DNA of 12,468 nucleotides from JAFASC01 sp036265935 (GTDB lineage Bacteria; Pseudomonadota; Alphaproteobacteria; Rhizobiales; Beijerinckiaceae). A program made the position numbers and the translations under genes. The DNA lies in the NCBI GenBank assembly GCA_036265935.1, contig DATAOB010000007.1, positions 1 through 12,468 on the forward strand, given 5' to 3'. Positions within the stretch are counted from its first letter, which is position 1; the number at the start of each line of letters is the position of its first letter. The notes beneath the pieces were generated by a model that saw only the letters and a program-made list of their open reading frames with translations, was not told the origin of the DNA and ran no database searches. Shown here one piece after another: positions 6,794 through 12,423 of the stretch.

Positions 6794-6822
6794 TTTAGGC
6801 GGGCTCGCGATCTCTATATAAT
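6794..6822 (+). promoter_or_regulatory. Promoter of the Uma2 gene
   Basis: A perfect TATAAT (6817-6822) lies 17 bases after TTTAGG (6794-6799, three of six matches to the -35 consensus). Transcription would begin near 6829, downstream of the first in-frame ATG (6823). Translation must then start later, at 6853, where AGGAAG lies six bases upstream. The AT-rich box stands out from its GC-rich surroundings. Confidence 0.6.
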
Positions 6823-6852
6823 ATGAGCGTAGGACCCGCCAGGAAGCTTCCG

Positions 6853-7413
6853 ATGAACGTCCGCACCGACGTCCGCATGGATAAGGCTCAGTTCTTCGAG
6901 TGGCTCGAGCACCAGGAGCGTAAATATGAGCTCGCGGACGGGAGAGTCGTCATGATGCCTTGGGTGACGAGACCGCACGCGCGCATCAGCACGAACGTGG
7001 TCGCAGCCCTTCTTGCTCGGCTCCATCCGGAAAAGTTCGATATCGTCCAGGGGGATTTCGCTGTCGAGACAGGTGACCGCAGTGTGCGTTTTGCCGATGT
7101 CCTCGTGGAGCCTTTCAATCCGGAAAGCGCCCGATCGACGGACAATGCCCTGCTCCTCGTCGAGGTGCTCTCCCCCTCGACCCTCCATATCGACTTTCAC
7201 GAGAAGCTCGACGAATACAAAGGCCTACCGGCACTCGGCACGTATTTGATCTGTGCACAGGACGATGCGCGCGTCTGGGTGTGGACACGGCAGGATGGGG
7301 CGTGGCCGGATGCACCCGAGGTGCTCGAAGGATTGGACGCCATCGTCCAGGTGCCGATTCTCGGCATCACGCTGCCGCTTGCCGAGATCTATCGCAACGT
7401 CACCTTGCTGTGA
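6853..7413 (+). CDS. Uma2 family (DUF820) restriction-endonuclease-fold protein
   Basis: The protein has 186 residues and the typical Uma2 plan: an N-terminal helical part with the WLEHQERKYELADGRVVMM segment (17-35), then a PD-(D/E)XK nuclease core. Candidate metal and active-site residues are Asp82 (RFADVLVEP), Glu104 (LLLVEVLSPST) and Lys118 (HEKLDEYKGL). The strands TYLICAQDDARVWVWTR (130-146) and the closing LGITLPLAEIY are also typical. Uma2 proteins are widespread putative nucleases, common in cyanobacteria and associated with mobile or defence DNA; their true role is unclear. The start at 6853 is chosen over 6823 because the -10 box ends directly before 6823. The gene lies between gatB and the toxin gene, divergent from gatB and convergent with the PIN gene, with only nine bases between their ends. 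Confidence 0.85.
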   Translation: MNVRTDVRMDKAQFFEWLEHQERKYELADGRVVMMPWVTRPHARISTNVVAALLARLHPEKFDIVQGDFAVETGDRSVRFADVLVEPFNPESARSTDNALLLVEVLSPSTLHIDFHEKLDEYKGLPALGTYLICAQDDARVWVWTRQDGAWPDAPEVLEGLDAIVQVPILGITLPLAEIYRNVTLL

Positions 7414-7422
7414 CGGCGGCCA

Positions 7423-7839
7423 TCAACAGGGAAGAATGTGCATGTGACCTTGCTCGCCATATGCCAGTAGCGGCCGATCGCGAGTCATCAGCTGATAGCC
7501 ATGTTCACGTGCCGTGGCGGCAAGAATGCGATCGGCAGGGTCTCGAGGCGGCGAGCCGGGCAGAAAGGATGAGGATATGAGTATGTCCGGCGACATGTCT
7601 GCCAGCTGAACGCCTGTAGTCTGTAAAACATGACTAAACCAACGCGGCGGCGGCATCAAGAGACTTAACCGTCCACGCGACACCAGCAGCCCAAGTTCCC
7701 AGGCAGTGATGGGCGAGATGTAGATCAGTTCCTCCGCCTCGCGCGCCTGTCGCAAGGCGAGCATCGCTTCGCTAGCTATCGGCTCGTCGTTTGCGAGCCA
7801 GATCATCGCGCAAGTATCGAGCAGCAATGATACGCGCAT
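7423..7839 (-). CDS. PIN domain toxin (VapC-like ribonuclease)
   Basis: The 138-residue PIN-domain protein has the expected acidic residues: Asp8 (LLLDTCAMIWL), Glu48 (TAWELGLL), Asp100/Asp103 (RDPADRILAATA) and Asp121 (LMTRDRPLL). They would bind Mg2+ for RNA cleavage, as in VapC toxins that cut tRNA or rRNA. IYISPITAWELGLLVSRGRL is typical of the toxin branch. The ATG overlaps the stop of the upstream gene by one base (TGATG), so translation is coupled to the candidate antitoxin; a GTG three bases upstream is an alternative start. The target RNA cannot be deduced. No terminator is seen after the gene, which ends nine bases from the convergent Uma2 gene, so transcripts may overlap. Confidence 0.88.
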   Translation of the reverse strand: MRVSLLLDTCAMIWLANDEPIASEAMLALRQAREAEELIYISPITAWELGLLVSRGRLSLLMPPPRWFSHVLQTTGVQLADMSPDILISSSFLPGSPPRDPADRILAATAREHGYQLMTRDRPLLAYGEQGHMHILPC

Positions 7840-8270
7840 CACTGCTCCAAGCTCGCACCCCAGTCCGGGTCAGCGGGCGCAGTTAGGTCCACGCCCTCTG
7901 GTATTCGCACAGTCCCCTTCATGCAGCCTACAATCGGATGGGCCTGCGGCTCACCACCAGGTCCAGCCGCGGAGTCTCCGTCGTTATGGTTTGGTAACGA
8001 GTGTCCCTCATCAGCGGAAGATGAGCGTGGGCGCGCTCTGCGAAAAACGAGCTTGCGGCTCGCAACGTCCACTTGCTCCGTCACAAAGCCCGCATCGAGC
8101 CAAACTTGCGTCATAACGTTGTTGAAGGGGTTGTTGCTCCACCACGCCGGATAACGCTGCGAATTCGGTAACCGCGTGCCGACGACCTTCTCGATTTCAG
8201 CGAACGTCATCGGCACAAATGTCGTCTTCTGACGACGGAGAAAATCTCCTAGGGGCGCGTACTTGCTCAT
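7839..8270 (-). CDS. DUF7662-domain protein, candidate antitoxin of the PIN toxin
   Basis: The 143 residues fall into three parts. Residues 1-80 resemble the DUF7662 domain (KYAPLGDFLRR, PMTFAEIEKVVG, AWWSNNPFNNVMTQVW, GFVTEQVD, KLVFRR), a small basic domain likely to bind nucleic acid. Residues 81-110 are a Ser/Gly/Pro-rich, polar linker. Residues 111-138 (HPIVGCMKGTVRIPEGVDLT, then APADPDWG) look like the short neutralising tail seen at the C-terminus of several PIN-linked antitoxins. The gene directly precedes and overlaps the toxin, the usual antitoxin-first order. The start is firm: AAGGAGGT lies five bases upstream of ATG 8270. The perfect inverted repeat at 8281-8303 is the likely site for autorepression. 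The antitoxin role is inferred from architecture and gene order; DUF7662 is not a classic antitoxin family. Confidence 0.78.
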   Translation of the reverse strand: MSKYAPLGDFLRRQKTTFVPMTFAEIEKVVGTRLPNSQRYPAWWSNNPFNNVMTQVWLDAGFVTEQVDVASRKLVFRRARPRSSSADEGHSLPNHNDGDSAAGPGGEPQAHPIVGCMKGTVRIPEGVDLTAPADPDWGASLEQ

Positions 8271-8275
8271 ATTTT

Positions 8276-8283
8276 ACCTCCTT
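8276..8283 (-). promoter_or_regulatory. Near-perfect Shine-Dalgarno AAGGAGGT of the antitoxin gene
   Basis: AAGGAGGT is the full anti-16S complement, with five bases to ATG 8270. Its first bases (AAG) are the end of the inverted repeat at 8281-8303. Repressor binding, or an RNA hairpin, could therefore affect translation as well as transcription. Confidence 0.75.
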
Positions 8284-8303
8284 AATGTAGATTTTACATT
8301 AAG
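8281..8303. promoter_or_regulatory. Operator-like perfect inverted repeat of the toxin-antitoxin module
   Basis: CTTAATGTA and TACATTAAG form perfect 9-bp arms around a 5-base centre (GATTT on the plus strand). The element overlaps the predicted -10 box (8296-8301), the start of the Shine-Dalgarno sequence and the gatA stop codon (8299-8301). It is very AT-rich compared with the neighbouring genes. Such a site is expected for autoregulation by an antitoxin or toxin-antitoxin complex. Confidence 0.75.
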
Positions 8304-8324
8304 TAGGGTAAATCATTTTGTCAA
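8296..8324 (-). promoter_or_regulatory. Promoter of the DUF7662-PIN pair, inside the gatA 3' end
   Basis: A perfect -35 TTGACA (8319-8324) is separated by 17 bases from TAATGT (8296-8301, three of six matches to the -10 consensus). Both boxes are encoded within the last codons of gatA, including its stop. The weak -10 lies in the upstream arm of the inverted repeat, so repressor binding would block RNA polymerase. Confidence 0.6.
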
Positions 8325-9807
8325 CCGGCTGCCACCAGCGCTGCGGCCATTCCACCTTCGGCGCCGCGTCTTCGATCACCTGCGCCAGCGCAAACAGCAT
8401 CTCTTCTTCGAACGGCCGGCCGATCAATTGCAATCCAAGCGGCAGGCCGTCCTTGTCGAGCCCACCCGGCACGGCGATCCCCGGCAGTCCGGCCATATTC
8501 ACGGTTACCGTGAAGATGTCGTTCAGATACATTTCGACCGGATCGGCCGAGATCTTCTCGCCGATCGCAAACGCGGCAGAAGGCGTAGCTGGCGTCAGAA
8601 TGGCATCGACACCCTGCCCGAACGCCTCCTCGAAGTCGCGCTTGATCAGCGTGCGGACCTTCTGCGCCCGCACATAATAAGCGTCGTAATAGCCGGCCGA
8701 TAGAACGTAGGTGCCGATCATGATGCGGCGGCGCACCTCGCGGCCGAAACCGCCGGCACGCGTCCTCTCATACATTTCGAGCACGTCTTTACCGGGCACA
8801 CGCAGTCCGTAGCGCACCCCGTCATAGCGCGCGAGGTTCGACGAGGCCTCGGCCGGCGCCACAATATAATAAGCCGGCAGCGCGTGCTTCGTGTGCGGCA
8901 GCGAGACATCGACGATCTCGGCGCCGGCATCGCGCAGCCATGCAATGCCACTCTGCCAGAGCGCTTCGATCTCGCTCGACATGCCGTCGAGCCGGTACTC
9001 CCGGGGAATGCCGATCTTCTTGCCTTTGGTCGAGCGCCCGACAGCCGCTTCGTAATCGGGAACAGGCCGATCGACCGAAGTCGAATCTTTCGCATCGGGT
9101 CCGGCCATCGATCGCAACAGGATCGCAGCGTCGCGCACATTGCGCGCGATCGGCCCCGCCTGATCGAGCGACGATGCGAAGGCGACGGTGCCCCAGCGCG
9201 AGCAGCGCCCGTAGGTCGGCTTGATGCCGACCGTGCCGGTGAACGCAGCAGGCTGGCGGATCGAGCCGCCCGTGTCGGTGGCTGTCGCGCCGAGACAGAG
9301 ACGCGCCGCGACTGCCGCAGCCGAACCGCCGGACGAACCACCGGGCACGAGCTTCGCGTCTGAGCCGTTGCGCCGCCACGGCGACACGACGGGCCCGAAG
9401 GCGCTTGTCTCGTTCGACGAGCCCATCGCAAATTCGTCGAGATTGAGCTTGCCGAGCATGACAGCGCCATCGCGCCAGAGCTGCGACGTGACGGTAGATT
9501 CATAAGGCGGAACGAAGCCCTGAAGGATGCGGCTTGCCGCCGTCGTCTCCACGCCCTCCGTGCAATATAGATCCTTGATGCCGAGCGGCAGGCCTTCGAG
9601 GGTACCGGCTTCGCCGCGAGCAAGACGCTCGTCGGAGGCTGTCGCCATTGCGAGTGCGCGGTCCGGCGTCTCCTTCAAGAACGCATTCAGCGGACGCGCC
9701 GCTGCGATCGCGGCGAGATGCGCCTCCGTGAGTTCGCGCGAGGAAAATTTCCGCGCTTTCAAGCCGTCGCGCGCATCAGCGAGCGTCAGATTGGTTAGAT
9801 CGTTCAT
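8299..9807 (-). CDS. gatA: Aspartyl/glutamyl-tRNA(Asn/Gln) amidotransferase subunit A
   Basis: GatA is the glutaminase subunit of GatCAB, an amidase-signature enzyme that releases ammonia for GatB. Counting from the GTG at 9819, the Ser-cisSer-Lys triad is Lys82 (GLPLGIKDLY), Ser162 (PGGSSGGSAAAV) and Ser186 (TDTGGSIRQPAAF); the 24-residue Ser-Ser spacing is as in known amidases. I prefer ATG 9807 (502 residues), which comes nine bases after the gatC stop; GTG 9819 overlaps the gatC end and is the alternative. The C-terminus runs EWPQRWW and then continues with QPVDKMIYPT. As far as I recall, relatives often end near the Trp pair, so the tail may come from the toxin-antitoxin module whose promoter it encodes. 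It is co-directional with gatC and the UPF0173 gene. Confidence 0.97.
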   Translation of the reverse strand: MNDLTNLTLADARDGLKARKFSSRELTEAHLAAIAAARPLNAFLKETPDRALAMATASDERLARGEAGTLEGLPLGIKDLYCTEGVETTAASRILQGFVPPYESTVTSQLWRDGAVMLGKLNLDEFAMGSSNETSAFGPVVSPWRRNGSDAKLVPGGSSGGSAAAVAARLCLGATATDTGGSIRQPAAFTGTVGIKPTYGRCSRWGTVAFASSLDQAGPIARNVRDAAILLRSMAGPDAKDSTSVDRPVPDYEAAVGRSTKGKKIGIPREYRLDGMSSEIEALWQSGIAWLRDAGAEIVDVSLPHTKHALPAYYIVAPAEASSNLARYDGVRYGLRVPGKDVLEMYERTRAGGFGREVRRRIMIGTYVLSAGYYDAYYVRAQKVRTLIKRDFEEAFGQGVDAILTPATPSAAFAIGEKISADPVEMYLNDIFTVTVNMAGLPGIAVPGGLDKDGLPLGLQLIGRPFEEEMLFALAQVIEDAAPKVEWPQRWWQPVDKMIYPT

Positions 9808-9815
9808 GCCTGCCG

Positions 9816-10103
9816 TCACTCGACGACTTTCGGGACGACGAAGAAATGGTCCTCGGGCTGCGGCGCATTCGCGACGATCTCATCGGCGATGAAGCCGTCG
9901 GTCACCTCGTCCTGGCGCTTCTTCAGCAGCATCGGCGTCACCGAGGTCATCGGCTCGACATTCTCCACGTCCACGCCGCGCAATTGCTCGATGAAAGCGA
10001 GGATCGCATTCAGCTCCGACTGGAGATGGGTGACCTCCTCATCTGTCACGGCAATGCGTGAGAGATGCGCGATGCGCCGGACCGTCGCCGTGTCGACCGA
10101 CAT
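9816..10103 (-). CDS. gatC: Aspartyl/glutamyl-tRNA(Asn/Gln) amidotransferase subunit C
   Basis: GatC is the small subunit that wraps around and stabilises GatA-GatB. The 95 residues are of normal length, with the usual start MSVDTATVRRIAHLSRIAV, the amphipathic helix LQSELNAILAFIEQLRGVDV, and the C-terminal motif VTDGFIADEIVANAPQPEDH ending FFVVPKVVE. GGAG lies about seven bases upstream of ATG 10103. It follows the UPF0173 gene by 36 bases and touches gatA, so the three genes form one transcription unit. Confidence 0.97.
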   Translation of the reverse strand: MSVDTATVRRIAHLSRIAVTDEEVTHLQSELNAILAFIEQLRGVDVENVEPMTSVTPMLLKKRQDEVTDGFIADEIVANAPQPEDHFFVVPKVVE

Positions 10104-10139
10104 GTTTGCTCCAGGATGTAAGCTGCGTGAGCGGCCGCG

Positions 10140-10838
10140 TCAGACTTCGACGCTTTCGCCGATCTTCGGCACAATCACGCGCATTTTCGCTCCTGCCATT
10201 GCCGCAACAAGCGAGCTTGCATCGGGCGCAAGCAAATCGAACGTGCCATAATGGCAGGGAAAGACCGCATCGAAATGGAAGAAGCGCTTCAGCGCAAAGG
10301 CGGCGCCGTGCCCTCCCATCGTGAAGCGGTCGCCGACCGGCACCATCCCGATCTTCGGCTGGTGAATTTCGTCAATCAGTGCCATGTCGCCGAACATGGC
10401 GGTGTCGCCCATGTGGTAGACGACTGGTGCACCCTGGAACTTGATGACGAGCCCATTGGGATTGCCGAGATAAATCGATTTGCCGGCTTTCGTCGTGCCG
10501 GACGAATGCAGCGCCTGCGTAAAGGTAACCGTGAAGGAGCCGCAAGGAACGGTGCCGCCGGTATTGCCGGGATTGATGTTTTTCACTCCCTGCTCGGCGA
10601 CGTACATGCAAATTTCGAAGTTCGAGACGACCTGGGCATTCGTCTTGGTCGCGATGGCGACCGTGTCGCCGATGTGATCGTCGTGTCCGTGCGTGAGCAG
10701 GACGTGCGTGACGCCGGCCGACGCGTCCTCGACGCTTCCCTTGAACTTCGGGTTGCCGCTCAGGAATGGGTCGATGAGCACGACCGCTTTCCCCTGCTCC
10801 AGGCGGAAAGCGGAATGGCCGAGCCAAGTGATCTTCAT
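10140..10838 (-). CDS. UPF0173 metal-dependent hydrolase (metallo-beta-lactamase fold)
   Basis: The protein has 232 residues with the UPF0173 layout: MKITWLGHSAF (1-11), VLIDPFLSGNP (20-30), and the metal motif THGHDDHIGD with His50, His52, Asp54 and His55. Further metal ligands probably lie in the region around VVYHMGDTAMFGDM and in PCHYGTFD. The family is a metallo-beta-lactamase-fold hydrolase of unknown substrate. ATG 10838 is chosen because GGAG precedes it and the predicted promoter at 10866-10894 lies over the alternative GTG start (10877). It heads the operon with gatC and gatA and is divergent from ruvX. A link to translation is not implied beyond the shared transcript. Confidence 0.92.
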   Translation of the reverse strand: MKITWLGHSAFRLEQGKAVVLIDPFLSGNPKFKGSVEDASAGVTHVLLTHGHDDHIGDTVAIATKTNAQVVSNFEICMYVAEQGVKNINPGNTGGTVPCGSFTVTFTQALHSSGTTKAGKSIYLGNPNGLVIKFQGAPVVYHMGDTAMFGDMALIDEIHQPKIGMVPVGDRFTMGGHGAAFALKRFFHFDAVFPCHYGTFDLLAPDASSLVAAMAGAKMRVIVPKIGESVEV

Positions 10839-10865
10839 TTGGGGAGCGCTCCGTGTAGGTGCGGG

Positions 10866-10894
10866 CAGATAAACCACGCGGCGCCCGCCTGCAA
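10866..10894 (-). promoter_or_regulatory. Possible promoter of the UPF0173-gatC-gatA operon
   Basis: TTGCAG (10889-10894) and TATCTG (10866-10871) are separated by 17 bases on the minus strand. Both match consensus at three positions, including the leading TTG and TAT. The predicted transcript start, near 10860, leaves a 22-base leader. Confidence 0.4.
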
Positions 10895-10939
10895 TCGGCT
10901 ACGGTTTGCGTCATGTCAGCGCGATGCTAGGGCTCGCTG

Positions 10940-11416
10940 ATGGCGGCTCAGATCCTTAGGCTCGAAGAGCTCGCTCCGCGTCTGTCGCGGTTTGATCGCC
11001 TAATGGGCCTCGATATCGGCATGAAGACGATCGGGCTGGCGCTGTCCGATGTCGAGCGGCGACTCGCCTCGCCGCTCGTTACGATCCGCCGGACGCGATT
11101 TTCCGAGGACGCGGCGACGCTTCTGAAACGCGCGGCGGAATTCGAGGTCGCCGCGCTGGTCATCGGACTTCCACTCAACATGGACGGCAGCGAAGGCCCG
11201 CGCGCGCAATCGACACGCGCCTTTGTGCGCAATCTGCCGGACTCGGTTTCAGTGAGCTATTGGGATGAGAGGCTTTCGACCGCGGCGGTCACTCGCGAGC
11301 TCATCGCGCAGGACGCCTCGCGAAAGAAGCGCGCCGAAGTCGTGGACCGGATGGCGGCCGCCTACATCCTGCAGGGGGCGCTGGATCGGCTCGCGAGAAT
11401 CGCCACCGCGAAATGA
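10940..11416 (+). CDS. ruvX: Putative pre-16S rRNA nuclease / Holliday junction resolvase-like RuvX (YqgF)
   Basis: The protein has 158 residues with an RNase H-like YqgF fold. Visible motifs are LMGLDIGMKTIGLALSD (21-37) with Asp25, the signature VIGLPLNMDGSEGPRAQSTR (74-93), YWDERLSTAAV (108-118) with Glu110, and VVDRMAAAYILQGALD (134-149) with Asp136; these three are the expected metal ligands. The E. coli homologue is essential and matures the 16S rRNA 5' end; the Holliday junction role is mainly an annotation legacy. AGGG lies about eight bases upstream of ATG 10940. It is divergent from the UPF0173-gatCA operon and ends just before a bidirectional terminator. Confidence 0.95.
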   Translation: MAAQILRLEELAPRLSRFDRLMGLDIGMKTIGLALSDVERRLASPLVTIRRTRFSEDAATLLKRAAEFEVAALVIGLPLNMDGSEGPRAQSTRAFVRNLPDSVSVSYWDERLSTAAVTRELIAQDASRKKRAEVVDRMAAAYILQGALDRLARIATAK

Positions 11417-11419
11417 AGA

Positions 11420-11440
11420 GGGGCTCCGCGCGGGAGCCCC
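11420..11440. terminator. Hairpin terminator between ruvX and the Gly/Tyr-rich gene
   Basis: GGGGCTCC and GGAGCCCC form a perfect 8-bp stem with a 5-base loop, four bases after the ruvX stop and nine bases from the convergent gene. On the minus strand it is followed by CTCTTCATTT, a weak U-rich tail. It probably serves both convergent genes. The stem is identical to the one at 11932-11952. Confidence 0.65.
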
Positions 11441-11449
11441 TTCGGGCGC

Positions 11450-11809
11450 TTACCAGCCGTATCCGTAATAGGGGTAGCCGTAGCCATAGGCCGGATATCC
11501 GTAGCCGTAATAGCCGGGATAGCCGTAATAATACGGCGACGACGCCGCCGCCGCCGCACCGAGGACGCCAAGGCCGATAGCCGCGCCGAGCGCCGGCGCG
11601 CCCCAGCCCCAGCCGCCGCCCCAACCGCGACGATAGCCCCAGCCGCCGCCCCACCGGCGCCATTGCACGTCGGTCACGGGAGGTGCCGTCTCTACGGTCG
11701 CCTTCGGGGTAATGCCCATCGGGGCAGCCATTGCCGACGTGTCGTTGCCGATGAGCGTTGCGCCGACGAGGCCCGCGCTCGCCAGTTTCAGGATCGTTTT
11801 GCAAGTCAT
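11450..11809 (-). CDS. Secreted Gly/Tyr/Trp-rich protein with glycine-zipper-like segment (paralogue A)
   Basis: I do not know a named family. The 119-residue product begins with a signal peptide (about 1-29, ending TSAMAA). It then has the segment APMGITPKATVE (29-40), VTDVQWRRW (45-53), a Gly/Trp-rich stretch (54-70), a hydrophobic glycine-zipper-like segment APALGAAIGLGVLGAAAAA (71-89), and a Tyr/Gly/Pro-rich tail (92-119). Such small proteins are common in Bradyrhizobium-like genomes and probably reside in the periplasm or envelope. GGAGAG precedes ATG 11809. It is clearly related to the next gene (shared APMGI-PKA, VTDVQ, GLGVLGAA), so the two are tandem paralogues. Function unknown. Confidence 0.75.
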   Translation of the reverse strand: MTCKTILKLASAGLVGATLIGNDTSAMAAPMGITPKATVETAPPVTDVQWRRWGGGWGYRRGWGGGWGWGAPALGAAIGLGVLGAAAAASSPYYYGYPGYYGYGYPAYGYGYPYYGYGW

Positions 11810-11927
11810 GCTTCTCTCCGTTGCAATTCGCCAAAGAGCGAGAAGGTGCTGGCGCCAATACGTTTTCGAAGGCGAAATGTTCCGCGCGACCAGCGCGCGC
11901 CGCAGGCAAGACGGGTCATCCCAAATG

Positions 11928-11957
11928 AAAAGGGGCTCCGGCGAGGAGCCCCTTTTT
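11928..11957. terminator. Strong bidirectional terminator after paralogue B
   Basis: AAAAGGGGCTCC pairs with GGAGCCCCTTTT (12-bp stem, 5-base loop, 11928-11956), giving a U-rich tail in both directions. On the minus strand it lies just after the gene ending at 11965. The core stem and the trailing TTCATTT match the terminator of paralogue A. Confidence 0.85.
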
Positions 11958-11964
11958 AAGGTCG

Positions 11965-12315
11965 TTAGCAGTTATAGCCAGGATAGCAGCCGTAACCGCC
12001 ATAGCCACCATAGGCGGGGTAGCCGTAGCCGTAGCCACCGTAATACGGGTTGCTGGCTGCAGCCGCCGCGGCGCCGGCCGCGCCGAGAACTCCAAGGCCA
12101 ACCGCCGCGCCGACGGCGGGGCCGCCCCAGCCGCGGCGATAGCCGCGATAACCGTAGCGGCGATAGCGATACTGGACGTCGGTGACCTGCGCCGGGGTGG
12201 CGACCGCCGCCTTCGGGGCAATCCCCATCGGCGCAGCCGAAACCGCAGTCGCCAAATCCAGACTCGTAGCGAGAGCAAGTGCCCCTGCCAATGGAACAAT
12301 GATGTTTCTCTTCAT
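11965..12315 (-). CDS. Secreted Gly/Tyr-rich protein with glycine-zipper-like segment (paralogue B)
   Basis: This 116-residue product has the same plan as its neighbour. A signal peptide (about 1-27, ending TAVSA) is followed by APMGIAPKAAVAT (28-40), VTDVQYRYRRYG (44-55), an Arg/Tyr/Gly stretch, a Gly/Ala segment AVGAAVGLGVLGAAGAAAAA (67-86), and a Tyr/Gly tail with two Cys (110 and 116) that paralogue A lacks. ATG 12315 is chosen because AGGGAG lies five bases upstream; a longer GTG start at 12330 would run through that ribosome site. It is the first of the tandem pair, with its own strong terminator, so the genes are probably transcribed separately. Function unknown; an envelope-associated role is a guess. 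Confidence 0.75.
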   Translation of the reverse strand: MKRNIIVPLAGALALATSLDLATAVSAAPMGIAPKAAVATPAQVTDVQYRYRRYGYRGYRRGWGGPAVGAAVGLGVLGAAGAAAAAASNPYYGGYGYGYPAYGGYGGYGCYPGYNC

Positions 12316-12423
12316 GTTGTCTCCCTTCACTATGCACTCGCCGAGGGCGAGAGGCCGCGCAGAACAAGCGCTGAGCTAGGCCAATCGTTCCCGGGCTTGG
12401 CGTTAAATTGCCCGCAGGGTGAA

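Noticed and set aside
6842..6851. GGAAGCTTCC palindrome before the Uma2 start
   Set aside because: Short, overlaps the ribosome site, and is likely chance.
6823..6852. Upstream ATG for the Uma2 gene
   Set aside because: It directly abuts the TATAAT box, so it would lie upstream of the transcript start; 6853 has the better ribosome site.
8718..9623. 301-residue minus-strand open frame within gatA
   Set aside because: Shadow of gatA in another frame, Arg/Ser-rich without any fold signature.
10843..10852. GGAGCGCTCC palindrome before the UPF0173 start
   Set aside because: Too short to call an operator; it contains the ribosome site.
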